A stretch of DNA of 64,000 bases from CAYFVU01 sp964346645 (GTDB lineage Bacteria > Spirochaetota > Spirochaetia > DSM-16054 > Sediminispirochaetaceae): the NCBI GenBank assembly GCA_964346645.1, contig CAYFVU010000001.1, positions 1-64,000 on the forward strand. Reading direction: 5' to 3'. Of the stretch, positions 42,183 to 50,868 are shown one piece after another. The position numbers were made by a program, and so were the translations under genes. The notes beneath the pieces were generated by a model. The model saw only the letters and a list, made by a program, of their open reading frames with translations. It had not been told where the DNA came from and made no database searches. The first letter of the stretch is position 1, and each line of letters starts with the position of its first letter.

Positions 42183-44276
42183 ATGGGAAGTATAGATTTA
42201 CCTAAAAGCCCGATGGTTTTTCATCCTACGAAACGTAGTGCTGTCGGTTCGCGTAACTCCCTGGCTCAGGAGAGTAGGGACCAACAGGTGGAAGTGGATC
42301 GTTTGCTGGAGGAAGAAGTTGATAAGGTCATGAACCATGTCTCCTCGAAACTCCCAAAGGATGTTCTCGAGAGAATGGACGTTATGGGTGGTTTGAAGGA
42401 GAAGATCTACAACTACTTCAACCAGAACTACCAGAACATGTTCAACCGGTACATGGTTACCGCAGAAGACGAGATGGTGAAGAAGGTCAGGAACTTCGTC
42501 GACCGAGAAGAGATGAAGGTAATGACCCGTTACACGCCGAAGGAGATATCCGCTCTCCTCGATGAAGTAGGCGGAATGGACCGTTTCAACACCGGAGAAA
42601 TCGAAAAATCCGTGGTAAACATGTACGGTCACCTTCAGGGCCACATTCAGCGAGGCGTAAACGACCTCGAGAACCTCACCAACTCTCTTCTTCGACAGAA
42701 AACGGATGTCGGCGCCTTCATCCGAGGTGAAAATGCCTACTCCGTCGTCAAGTGCGCTTTTAAGGACAACATCGACAAGCCGAAAACCGTTACCGATGTA
42801 AAGCTTTCCGTCAATATCCTCGACTCTGAGCTGATCAGCCCGATCTACCATTATCAGGTAACCGTCGAGTATCTCATCAAGGAGATGATCGGCAAGCACA
42901 TCATCGACCAGATCGACAAAGAGATCGAGGACCTCAAAGAGCAGCGTATCGATGAGGGCAAGGAAGAGCTCGACGACGACGAGATCATCTTCGAGAAGAT
43001 GAAGAGGGTCGAGAATCACACCTCCGACGACGCCGATGATCCGAAGTCGAATCGTTACAAGTACATGGCCAAGCGGCTCATGCAGCGGCTCGAGGGACTT
43101 CGCGCCGAGATCGATCCCGAGGAATTCGATCAGCTCAACATTCGTGAGAATCTGAAGAAGATCATCGACCTCGAGAACATCCGGAACCGCGGCTTCAATA
43201 CGGCGATCAACAGCATCACATCCATCCTCGACACATCGAAGATGGGCTATCAGTACATCGAGAACCTAAAGAACGCGAGAGAGCTCATACTGCGTGAGTA
43301 CGAAGACACCGATCCGAGCCATCTCCCCGACGAGCGTTACAAGCTCCAGCTCAAGTACTTCGACAATGCGCAGCTCATAGAAGAGAGAAAGGCCTACGAT
43401 GTCCAGATCAAGTCCTTCGAGGTCGAGGTACAGCACCTCTGGGACGTGCTCGATATGGTCTACGAAGATCAGAAGATGTTCAAGCGGATCACCGACTACA
43501 AGGATCTGGCAAAGATCTACAAGAACAAGATCAAACGAAAGATCAAAGACAAGACCGGAGATCCTCTCTACGAAGACATAGACAAGGTCTGGGACGAGAT
43601 CACCTGGGTACGGCCTGCCGAGACTCAGGTAGAGAAGATGAATCGAACCTACCTCTATGACAAGAACAAGACTTTCAAGAAGCTCATTATGATGCGGGAG
43701 AAGCTCCAGAACATGTACGGCTACCGCTACCCCGTGCAGCGGAGAGTCATGGAGGAGCGGCTCCAGTTTCTCGAACAGGAGTTCAACCGATTCGACTACA
43801 TCATCAACCCCTACCACATCCAGCCGGGGCTCCTGCTCGACGTCGACATCACCTCCATCAAGAGGAAGAAGGCGACCCTCGACGGAATGGCAAACGTGCT
43901 GAACGAGTTCCTGCACGGAGTCTCCAAAGGCTTCCAGGATGCGGCATTTGCCTCGTTCTCCAGAAGAAGGTCCACCCTCCGCGATGACATCGACCAGCAT
44001 TTCGCAGGTGACATGATGCCCGAAGAAGAAGAAGAGGGCGGTCAGGAGAGCAAGGGTCAGGGTTATCTCGACATGCTCAACTCCTCGTCCGAAGGTCAGC
44101 AAGCCTCAGAGAGTCAGACCGTGGTAAGCGACTCTAAGAGCTCCGGCAAAGGCGGAAAGAAGAGTTCGACAAAGAGCAGTACCGGCAAATCCGGCGGCTC
44201 GAAAGGGAGTTCCGGCGGCAAGAAGAGAGGAAGACCGAAAAAGAGTCAGAGCGACGACGGCTTAAAGTCGTTGTAA
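42183..44276 (+). CDS. cfpA: Cytoplasmic filament protein A
   Basis: CfpA, the subunit of the ribbon-like cytoplasmic filaments lying under the membrane of treponemes. The 697-residue product is close to the 678 residues known for Treponema CfpA. It is mostly charged alpha-helix (for example residues 240-275 and 320-480) with no signal peptide or membrane helix. In T. denticola, loss of CfpA disturbs cell division and chromosome segregation. The C-terminal 70 residues are an S/K/G-rich disordered tail ending in KKRGRPKK (residues 680-687), an AT-hook-like core. It starts at ATG 42183 after AAGGAG. A long hairpin without T-tract follows. Confidence 0.93.
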   Translation: MGSIDLPKSPMVFHPTKRSAVGSRNSLAQESRDQQVEVDRLLEEEVDKVMNHVSSKLPKDVLERMDVMGGLKEKIYNYFNQNYQNMFNRYMVTAEDEMVKKVRNFVDREEMKVMTRYTPKEISALLDEVGGMDRFNTGEIEKSVVNMYGHLQGHIQRGVNDLENLTNSLLRQKTDVGAFIRGENAYSVVKCAFKDNIDKPKTVTDVKLSVNILDSELISPIYHYQVTVEYLIKEMIGKHIIDQIDKEIEDLKEQRIDEGKEELDDDEIIFEKMKRVENHTSDDADDPKSNRYKYMAKRLMQRLEGLRAEIDPEEFDQLNIRENLKKIIDLENIRNRGFNTAINSITSILDTSKMGYQYIENLKNARELILREYEDTDPSHLPDERYKLQLKYFDNAQLIEERKAYDVQIKSFEVEVQHLWDVLDMVYEDQKMFKRITDYKDLAKIYKNKIKRKIKDKTGDPLYEDIDKVWDEITWVRPAETQVEKMNRTYLYDKNKTFKKLIMMREKLQNMYGYRYPVQRRVMEERLQFLEQEFNRFDYIINPYHIQPGLLLDVDITSIKRKKATLDGMANVLNEFLHGVSKGFQDAAFASFSRRRSTLRDDIDQHFAGDMMPEEEEEGGQESKGQGYLDMLNSSSEGQQASESQTVVSDSKSSGKGGKKSSTKSSTGKSGGSKGSSGGKKRGRPKKSQSDDGLKSL

Positions 44277-44289
44277 TCAAGAATACTTG

Positions 44290-44316
44290 CATAGGCGCCC
44301 ACACAGGGCGCCTATG
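44290..44316 (+). other. Strong intercistronic hairpin downstream of cfpA
   Basis: A perfect 11-bp stem CATAGGCGCCC/GGGCGCCTATG with the five-base loop ACACA. There is no T-run after it, so it is more likely an mRNA-stabilising or processing element, or an attenuator, than an intrinsic terminator. It would help keep cfpA mRNA more abundant than the downstream genes. Confidence 0.8.
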
Positions 44317-44346
44317 TAGTATATACCTATGTAAAAGAGGTGCTTC

Positions 44347-45369
44347 ATGATCGATATTCCCCATGAATTTGAACATTTGAGTACTCGTAATGGTTTTAAC
44401 AACGCGTTATCGCATTTTAGAATCGTTTCGAGTCTTATCGATGAGTTCGAGGGTAAATACAACATTGCGGATGTGCTCAACGAACGTCTTGCCAAAAAGG
44501 AGATAGATTCCAAACAGGTAGTGCCGATTGTCCATGCGCTTCTCATCGATAAGTACGCATACACTCCTTTTTCGCATACGATGACAGTACGTATAGAGGA
44601 TTTCTCCTACATACACGAACAGGTATCGAAGTGGAAGGCGGTAGATATCACGCTTCTCTACTTTCACCCGGATCTCGGACCGGTGCTCATCAATCCGAAG
44701 AACAAAGAGCATTTCTCGTCGATAAACGAGCTCAAAGAGAACGAGCTCGTGACGATATATGTAGGTGGATTCGGTGCCGAGCTCGACCAGAAGCTCGTTG
44801 ATACCGCAATGAAGGCTATGAAAAAGCTCTTGGACGGAAAAAAAGCCAAGAGCCCGGACTCCCTGCTCAAAGGATCATTTACCTTCAAGCCGTTAAAACG
44901 GGAAACTCCGAAGAAGCAGAAACGAAGTACCCGAAGCACCAAGCGAAAGACGAGCTCTTCGAAATCGGAAAGCCAAGAGACCGTAGAAGAAGCTCCTAAA
45001 AAAGAGGAAGAGCAGAAGAGCAGTGAGAGAACCGGCCCACGGCGCATGTCCCCGTTCTACTCGGTGCCCGTCACCAACGAGCTCTTCCACAACGGGAATG
45101 TAGAAGCGTGGAAGAAGATCATCCAAAGTTACAATGCAAAGCATCCGGAACTCCAGGTCTACATATACTACGAGGGCGAGCGTATCCACGACATCGCATC
45201 TCTCTTCAAATGGGGAAAGGTGAAGCACGGTAGCACCATACTCTTCGCCGTAGCGGGAGAGCAGATAAAGGACGTGGCAAAGCTCCAGCGCTATCTGCGT
45301 CAGGGAGCCAGCCCCCAATTCGAAGCCTTTCTCAAGGGTCCGTCCAATAAGATTCTCAATCTATTCTAG
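44347..45369 (+). CDS. Conserved spirochaete-type protein with basic low-complexity linker
   Basis: I do not recognise a named family. The 340-residue product has no signal peptide or membrane helix. Two globular parts (about 1-175 and 235-340) are joined by a K/R/S/T-rich linker (about 180-230, with TPKKQKRSTRSTKRK) turning acidic before the second part. The C-terminal part has YYEGERIHDIASLFKWGKV. The linker's composition resembles the CfpA tail. It lies 70 bases after cfpA and 18 bases before the PPDK-like gene; the same position in T. pallidum would be TP0747. A role with CfpA filaments or the nucleoid is conjecture. Confidence 0.8.
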   Translation: MIDIPHEFEHLSTRNGFNNALSHFRIVSSLIDEFEGKYNIADVLNERLAKKEIDSKQVVPIVHALLIDKYAYTPFSHTMTVRIEDFSYIHEQVSKWKAVDITLLYFHPDLGPVLINPKNKEHFSSINELKENELVTIYVGGFGAELDQKLVDTAMKAMKKLLDGKKAKSPDSLLKGSFTFKPLKRETPKKQKRSTRSTKRKTSSSKSESQETVEEAPKKEEEQKSSERTGPRRMSPFYSVPVTNELFHNGNVEAWKKIIQSYNAKHPELQVYIYYEGERIHDIASLFKWGKVKHGSTILFAVAGEQIKDVAKLQRYLRQGASPQFEAFLKGPSNKILNLF

Positions 45370-45387
45370 GAGAGGCAAGGAGAAGAG

Positions 45388-48042
45388 ATGAAGAATTCAG
45401 TCCATTTTTTTAGCAAGAACAACTATGTAAAGAATGCCGATCTCCTGAACAAGTTCGGTCTCAGAGGAAAACAGGCAAACGATTTTGCCTCTTTGGACCT
45501 CCCCATCGTTCCGGGCTTTATTCTCGATTCCGATATCGCCGCACATCTCGAGGATCAGGACCTTCAGCCGACGTTGAAGTCCTACCTCAAGAAGTGCGAA
45601 AAGGACAGCGGCAAGATTTTCAACGATCCCAAAAACCCGATGTTGGTGAAGGTAGTGATAAGCCCCGGCCTTGCAATCGCGCACTATCCGACACTGCACA
45701 ATTTCGGTCTGACCGACAAGACCTTTGACGGTTTCACCACCTTCGTGGGCGATGAGTTCGGATATCACGAGCTACTCTTTCTACTGAACGGCTACTTCAA
45801 CGTAGAGAAGCGTATCGCGGAGCTGGAAAACGATGCAAATAAGACCAAAGAGTTCCAATCCTACATAGATTCGATTGCCGAGGCCACTGCAAGAACCGAT
45901 AAAAAGGCGAAAGAGGCCCATGCCACCCTCTTTTCCTCACTCAAGGGAAAACTGCCGGAGGAGTTTTTTCAGGACGCCTATGCGCAGCTCGAGATTATTC
46001 TCAAGCGCGTGAGCCGTCTCCTCAGTATAGACGATATGGACGACGAAGATGCCGCGCTTCTCATTCAACCTATGGTCTACGGAAACTACGGCAGTGACAG
46101 CGGGAACGGTGAGTTCTTTACCCGTAATGTGGTCACCGGAGAGAAGAAGCTGCAGGGACGCTTCTTTCCAAACACCTTCGATGTGATAGACAGGGAGGGT
46201 GAGGATATCAATTCCCTCGATAAAACCTATCTGAATGAACTCGAAAAGGTGGCAAGGACCGTCGAGGACCACTTCTTCGAGATTCGTTCCATCCGCTTCA
46301 CTATAGAGAACAAGAAACTCTGGTTAGTCGACCAGCGGCCGCTCATTACCAAGTCGACTCAGGCCGATTTGCAGACGCTCCTCGATCTGTATAAACGAAA
46401 GAAGATAACTACCGAATATCTCATTCACGCGATAAAACCCGAGCAGCTCAACGAAATTCTCCACCCTGTTATAGACAAGGGTTCAGTGAAAGAGCTCAAC
46501 GGTATTTCCGGCGGCATTGCCGGTGCACCCGGCGCTGCCATTGGTAAGGTCTACTTCTCAACAGAGGCGCTTCTCGATGCCTACAAGAGTGCACAACAGC
46601 ATGGAGAGGACTCGCGAATGATTCTCTGCATGCCGTCGACCTTCGCAGAGGATGTAAAGGCCATCGAGGTCGCAAAGGGAGTGCTCTCCGCAGAAGGTGG
46701 CTACTCTGCTCATGCATCGGTCGTGGCGCGGCAATACGGAAAGGTCTCTCTGGTCAACAAGCAACTCACCTTCAGCAACGGCAAGGCGAAAATAGGCCAG
46801 AAGACGGTGAAGGAGGGAGAACTTATCACCCTCGAAGTACCGCACTACGGCGAACCGAATATCTACTTCGGCGAGGCGGCACTCATAGAGCCCGATCCTG
46901 ACGAATCCGGACTCATCGAGTTCATCGACAAGGTGAAGGATGAGTACGGGGGATTTCACGTGCGGGTCAATGCCGACACACCCCGAGATGCCAAGCTCGC
47001 ACGCCGATTCGGCGCAGAAGGAATCGGACTGTGTCGAACGGAGCACATGTTCTTTCAGGAGGAACGGATAAACGTATTTAGGCAAATGATCATCTCCAAC
47101 AACGAAGATGACCGACGTGCGGTGCTAAAAAAGCTCAAAGGGATGCAGACCGATGATTTTTACGGTCTATTCAAGGAGATGAACGGAAAGGAGGTAACCA
47201 TCCGCCTCCTCGATGCGCCTCTGCACGAGTTCCTGCCGCACAACGAGACGCAGATGAAGGCCTTTATCAACTTCCTCCAGAGCCAACAGAGTTCGGGAAC
47301 AAAGGTCAACGGAAGCGAAATACGACGTCTGAGTGAAGCGCTCGGCGAGTTCAACCCCATGCTCGGGCACCGCGGCTGCCGTGTAGCGGTGAGCTACCCC
47401 GAGATTTACGAGATGCAGGTCGAAGCACTCTTCGAAGCGGCCTACAAGGCACGCAAGGAGGGGGTGAAGGTCTATCCTGAGATCATGATTCCGCTCATCA
47501 TGAACGCAGATGAGCTGAAACTGATAATCTACGGAAAGAAGATCGAGGGAAAAACCTACAGTGGACTCGCACAGATCGAAGAACATGTGCGGAAGAAGAG
47601 GAAAGAGACCAAGCCGATCGATTACAAATTCGGCACCATGGTCGAGCTCCCCGTGGCTGCGCTCTCTGCAGGCGATATAGCCCGTTACGCCGAGTTCTTC
47701 TCTTTCGGCACGAACGATCTCACGCAGACCACCATCGGTCTTTCGAGAGACGACTATACCTCGTTCATGCCCGACTACACCCTCTACGACATCCTGAACG
47801 GCAATCCGTTTCAGTATCTCGATCCCGGAGTAAAAGAGCTGATCGGTACGGCGGTGAGAAGAGGCAAGATGACTCGTCCGGGCATATCGACGGGACTCTG
47901 CGGCGAGCACGGGGCTATTCCCGAAAACATCGCCTTCTGCATAGCGGCAGGATTGGACTACGTCTCATGCTCGGTCTACTCGGTGCCCATTTCGATACTG
48001 GCAGTGGCCCAGCAGCTCGTTCCAAAGGAGTCGGGGCAGTAA
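45388..48042 (+). CDS. PPDK-like protein with partly degenerate ATP-grasp domain
   Basis: An 884-residue homologue of pyruvate, phosphate dikinase, alignable end to end. The swivelling domain keeps the phospho-histidine (H442 in GGYSAHASVVAR). The PEP/pyruvate barrel looks intact: GLCRTEHMFF, LLDAPLHEFLPH, GHRGCRVAVSYPEI, FGTNDLTQTT and C838 in GLCGEHG. In the N-terminal nucleotide domain, however, residues aligned to Clostridium symbiosum R92, D321, E323 and Q335 are V90, S301, R303 and D315, while K22 and R337 seem kept. It may be unable to use ATP normally, or have another donor. It begins 18 bases after the basic-linker gene, in an apparent operon with cfpA. Confidence 0.85.
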   Translation: MKNSVHFFSKNNYVKNADLLNKFGLRGKQANDFASLDLPIVPGFILDSDIAAHLEDQDLQPTLKSYLKKCEKDSGKIFNDPKNPMLVKVVISPGLAIAHYPTLHNFGLTDKTFDGFTTFVGDEFGYHELLFLLNGYFNVEKRIAELENDANKTKEFQSYIDSIAEATARTDKKAKEAHATLFSSLKGKLPEEFFQDAYAQLEIILKRVSRLLSIDDMDDEDAALLIQPMVYGNYGSDSGNGEFFTRNVVTGEKKLQGRFFPNTFDVIDREGEDINSLDKTYLNELEKVARTVEDHFFEIRSIRFTIENKKLWLVDQRPLITKSTQADLQTLLDLYKRKKITTEYLIHAIKPEQLNEILHPVIDKGSVKELNGISGGIAGAPGAAIGKVYFSTEALLDAYKSAQQHGEDSRMILCMPSTFAEDVKAIEVAKGVLSAEGGYSAHASVVARQYGKVSLVNKQLTFSNGKAKIGQKTVKEGELITLEVPHYGEPNIYFGEAALIEPDPDESGLIEFIDKVKDEYGGFHVRVNADTPRDAKLARRFGAEGIGLCRTEHMFFQEERINVFRQMIISNNEDDRRAVLKKLKGMQTDDFYGLFKEMNGKEVTIRLLDAPLHEFLPHNETQMKAFINFLQSQQSSGTKVNGSEIRRLSEALGEFNPMLGHRGCRVAVSYPEIYEMQVEALFEAAYKARKEGVKVYPEIMIPLIMNADELKLIIYGKKIEGKTYSGLAQIEEHVRKKRKETKPIDYKFGTMVELPVAALSAGDIARYAEFFSFGTNDLTQTTIGLSRDDYTSFMPDYTLYDILNGNPFQYLDPGVKELIGTAVRRGKMTRPGISTGLCGEHGAIPENIAFCIAAGLDYVSCSVYSVPISILAVAQQLVPKESGQ

Positions 48043-48190
48043 TAAGCGCAACGCAATCGACATGAAACTCACGATGCGATTGTCTCAGGGCTACTGCGGG
48101 GGCCGTTTCTCCTGAGGCATCGCCTAAGATCCCCTAAACCCTTCGCAGGAGTTCATATTAGAGGAGATTCGATCGTAGGAGCTCAGATTC

Positions 48191-48736
48191 CTACCAGAGC
48201 CCGAACTTCTCCACACCCGCCTTTACGAGCTTTGCCGCCTCGCGTGCATCACTCTTCGGGATGTTTGTCTCCTTGTTGAAGGTCTCCTTGAAGAAGTACT
48301 CGAGGGTGTCGAGCACATCCTCTTGATTGTAGAAGACTAGAGAAAAGTTGACACCTTGAGGCTTCATGATGGTAAACGATGAGTAGGAGACGATGGGTTC
48401 CTTGCTCACCATGACCCTCGTCTGATTCTTTGCAGTGTAGATCTCGAGCTCTTTGAATCTGTGAGGGATCCTCTGTATGGTGTCTCTGCGGAACGGCTCG
48501 ATGTACTTTCTCGGATACGTAGCGGGCTCGACGAGCACAAAGAGTTTGTTCCCGTCGGTCTGAAACGTCAGTCCCTCCTCGGTGAGATAGAGGCTCTTCA
48601 CCCCGCTGTAGGCTACTACCTCGAAGATGGAGTACGTGCTCGTTTCGCTGAAGAAAGAGGAGACGATGTAGCCCCCTTCCCTCGGTAGTTTGTCCTGAGA
48701 ATAGGCCTGAAACAGATCAAGTGCTTTAGGTGCCAT
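48191..48736 (-). CDS. Hypothetical cytoplasmic protein
   Basis: A 181-residue protein I cannot assign. There is no signal peptide or membrane helix. The first 140 residues look like mixed beta structure (IFEVVAYSGVKSLYLTEEGLTF, LFVLVEPATYPRKYIEPF), and the C terminus is helical. It starts at ATG 48736 with AAGGAG just upstream, and has its own strong promoter (TTGATT-16-TATAAT), so it is probably monocistronic and well expressed. The 148 bases between it and the convergent PPDK-like gene hold no recognised gene. Confidence 0.7.
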   Translation of the reverse strand: MAPKALDLFQAYSQDKLPREGGYIVSSFFSETSTYSIFEVVAYSGVKSLYLTEEGLTFQTDGNKLFVLVEPATYPRKYIEPFRRDTIQRIPHRFKELEIYTAKNQTRVMVSKEPIVSYSSFTIMKPQGVNFSLVFYNQEDVLDTLEYFFKETFNKETNIPKSDAREAAKLVKAGVEKFGLW

Positions 48737-48758
48737 AAAACGCTCCTTTCAATTCTTC

Positions 48759-48786
48759 ATTATATCAATTTTTCGAGTCGAATCAA
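48759..48786 (-). promoter_or_regulatory. Strong promoter of the 181-residue hypothetical gene
   Basis: On the minus strand TTGATT (48786-48781), 16-base spacer and a perfect TATAAT (48764-48759), followed by AAGGAG and the ATG at 48736. Confidence 0.72.
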
Positions 48787-48814
48787 GAAATTAAATTCTC
48801 CGTTTACCCGGAGC
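48787..48814 (-). terminator. Weak candidate terminator of the large TPR gene
   Basis: On the minus strand a short CTCCG/CGGAG stem with loop GGTAAA overlaps the TPR gene's stop codon and is followed by AATTTAATTT. The stem is only 5 bp, so this is a low-confidence call. Confidence 0.35.
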
Positions 48815-50720
48815 CGCTTCTCAGCGTCTCCGCCTGTTGCAGAAAGCGGAGGGCAAAGCCGTCCATACCCTGTCGCCGATAGATCTCCCCGATGTTGTAG
48901 AAGCCGCGCCAGTCCTTAGGATCGGTGCTGGTGGCGAGCCTGAAGTGGGAGAGAGCACTCTCCATCTTCCCCTCTTTGAAACGCAGGACGCCTGCAATGA
49001 GACAGAGACTGGCTGAGGGCCGGGCGAAATACTGCAGAGCCTGCTCGGCGGTATCCGCTGCTCTCTGTTTTTGCCCCGCCTTCTCCAGACAGAAGATGTA
49101 GGGGCGCAGGAGCTCCTCCTTCTCAGGGGTCTCTCTGAGAAGCCGGCGGTAGAGCTCGGCTGCAGTCTCGTACTCGCCCGTTTTTCGGTAACAGATCGCC
49201 CTCATGCGCTGGAAGTAGAGTTCGGCCTCCGTCTTGACCTCACTGCGAATAGAAAGGTACTCTTCGATCTTCTCTATAGACTTGCCGTACTCACTCCTCT
49301 GGTACAGATCGTGAATGTAGATCCTTCGACGTCTCTGATCATCCGGCGCAAGACTGAGGTAACGGTCGAAGATATCGTCCATAGAGCCCTTACTCTTGCC
49401 CTCTTCGAAAAGGCCTATAAGTCCCTCGTAGGCCGCGATCTCCTCTGGGTTTATACCGATGATCTTTCGGTACCACTTCTCGGCGAGCTCTTCGTACCCG
49501 CACTTCCTATACGTATCGGCGAGAGCGTTCAGCAGGTGTTGATCCGGACCGAACGTTCTCACCGCTTCCTGCACGACCGGGAGCAGTTCTGACGCCTCGG
49601 TATCGAGCTTCCAGTTGCAGAGTACGGTGTAGTAGTGAACCGTTTCATTTCCCGGGTCCAAGCGTTCCACCTTTCGCAGCCGCCCGAGCATCTCCTCGTA
49701 CTCCCCGAGCTGCCAGTGGATGAGGGCTATGCCGTAGTGTGCGCCGATGTGTCGTCTGTCGCCGTCGAATACGCGGGTAAAGTGGTTGCTCGCGAGCTCG
49801 TACTCCTCCATCTCTCTGTAACACTCACCGGCTACCAGGTGCATCGCCACATCGCCCTTGTTCTGGTGCAATACTTGCAGTGCGTAGTGCAGCGCTTGGG
49901 AGTAATTTCCCCTATCGAAGTACTGCCTCGCCAAATACCTGTCTCCCTCTGAGGCAGTGGGCGGGGTAAACTTGCCATGTCCTCGTGGGGCCGGTGCGAA
50001 GCTCTTGAAGAGCTCGAGAGCCTCCTCGTCCCGCCCCGTTTTGAGCATGAGTACGGCAATTCGGTAGGCGATCAATTCGTCGTCCGGAGAGTAGGAGAGG
50101 GCATTGCGGTAATCTTCGAGTGCCTGTTCGTATTCGCCCTGAATGCGGTGGATCATCCCTAGGTAGAGGTGAGGAAGAATGCCCCGATCACTATGCTCGG
50201 AGAGGAAGGAGAAGAGCTCCTCGGCATACTCGTGGTAACCTCTCTTGAAACTCTTTATTCCCTCGACGAGGAGAGCGTTCAGATATCCGGCGTAGACACG
50301 GGTGTTTTCCGGGCTCCTCTTCACCGCCTCGCCGAGTAGGGAGACGGCGTCGGAGCTGCGGCCGAGCTTGAGGTAGATGTAGCCGAGGAGACTCTGCGCA
50401 TAGCCGAGGTCCGGACGTATCGATAGGGCGTAACGAAGGGCGTCTGCGGCCCTTCTGTGCTCTCCCGCGGAGAGGAGGGTTCTTCCGAGAAAGAAGAAAC
50501 CGGCCGAGGAGTCGGGTCGCAGCTCAACGAAGCGTCTGAGCATGTCGATAGCCTGCGGATATGCGCCGACTGCATGATAGCTGCGCCCGAGATAGAGAAA
50601 CGCCTCTTCGACCTCGTCGGTTACGGACACGATACTGCGTAACCGTGCGATCGCCTCGGAGTAATTACGCCTTTTCCCCAGTTCCAAGGCCTCTCGGAAG
50701 AGGGTTTGATAGTCACTCAT
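48804..50720 (-). CDS. Large cytoplasmic multi-TPR protein
   Basis: A 638-residue protein made almost wholly of TPR repeats, about fifteen by eye (AFLYLGRSYHAVGAYPQAID, LLGYIYLKLGRSSDAVSLL, HYGIALIHWQLGEYEEMLGR, FYNIGEIYRRQGMDGFALRF). The start chosen is ATG 50720 after GAGGATAGGT; the frame is open further upstream but that part overlaps the divergent purA promoter and start and is unlike protein. No signal peptide is present, unlike the other TPR proteins here, so it is probably cytoplasmic. Function unknown. Confidence 0.85.
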   Translation of the reverse strand: MSDYQTLFREALELGKRRNYSEAIARLRSIVSVTDEVEEAFLYLGRSYHAVGAYPQAIDMLRRFVELRPDSSAGFFFLGRTLLSAGEHRRAADALRYALSIRPDLGYAQSLLGYIYLKLGRSSDAVSLLGEAVKRSPENTRVYAGYLNALLVEGIKSFKRGYHEYAEELFSFLSEHSDRGILPHLYLGMIHRIQGEYEQALEDYRNALSYSPDDELIAYRIAVLMLKTGRDEEALELFKSFAPAPRGHGKFTPPTASEGDRYLARQYFDRGNYSQALHYALQVLHQNKGDVAMHLVAGECYREMEEYELASNHFTRVFDGDRRHIGAHYGIALIHWQLGEYEEMLGRLRKVERLDPGNETVHYYTVLCNWKLDTEASELLPVVQEAVRTFGPDQHLLNALADTYRKCGYEELAEKWYRKIIGINPEEIAAYEGLIGLFEEGKSKGSMDDIFDRYLSLAPDDQRRRRIYIHDLYQRSEYGKSIEKIEEYLSIRSEVKTEAELYFQRMRAICYRKTGEYETAAELYRRLLRETPEKEELLRPYIFCLEKAGQKQRAADTAEQALQYFARPSASLCLIAGVLRFKEGKMESALSHFRLATSTDPKDWRGFYNIGEIYRRQGMDGFALRFLQQAETLRSGSG

Positions 50721-50780
50721 ACCTATCCTCAGAGTACATGAGTTTTTTCCCCGAACGCAAGTGAAATGTATAATAAAGTT

Positions 50781-50812
50781 TTGACAAAGCGGGTCCTTTC
50801 TGCAACTATACA
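50781..50812 (+). promoter_or_regulatory. Tentative promoter of the purA operon
   Basis: TTGACA (50781-50786) is perfect, but the best -10, TATACA (50807-50812), is 20 bases away; the 17-base position reads AACTAT. The gap also serves the divergent TPR gene. Confidence 0.35.
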
Positions 50813-50868
50813 TTATGTGAGAAGAAAAAAAAGTAAAATCGCTGCACAGATAAGGATAGGAGGGAAAA

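Noticed and set aside
44290..44316. Rho-independent terminator after cfpA
   Set aside because: The stem is strong but it is followed by TAGTATATACC with no T-run, so intrinsic termination is not supported.
48043..48190. Possible small RNA or terminator in the gap after the PPDK-like gene
   Set aside because: Only a weak 6-bp CAATCG/CGATTG pairing with a long loop and no T-run is visible; nothing can be supported.
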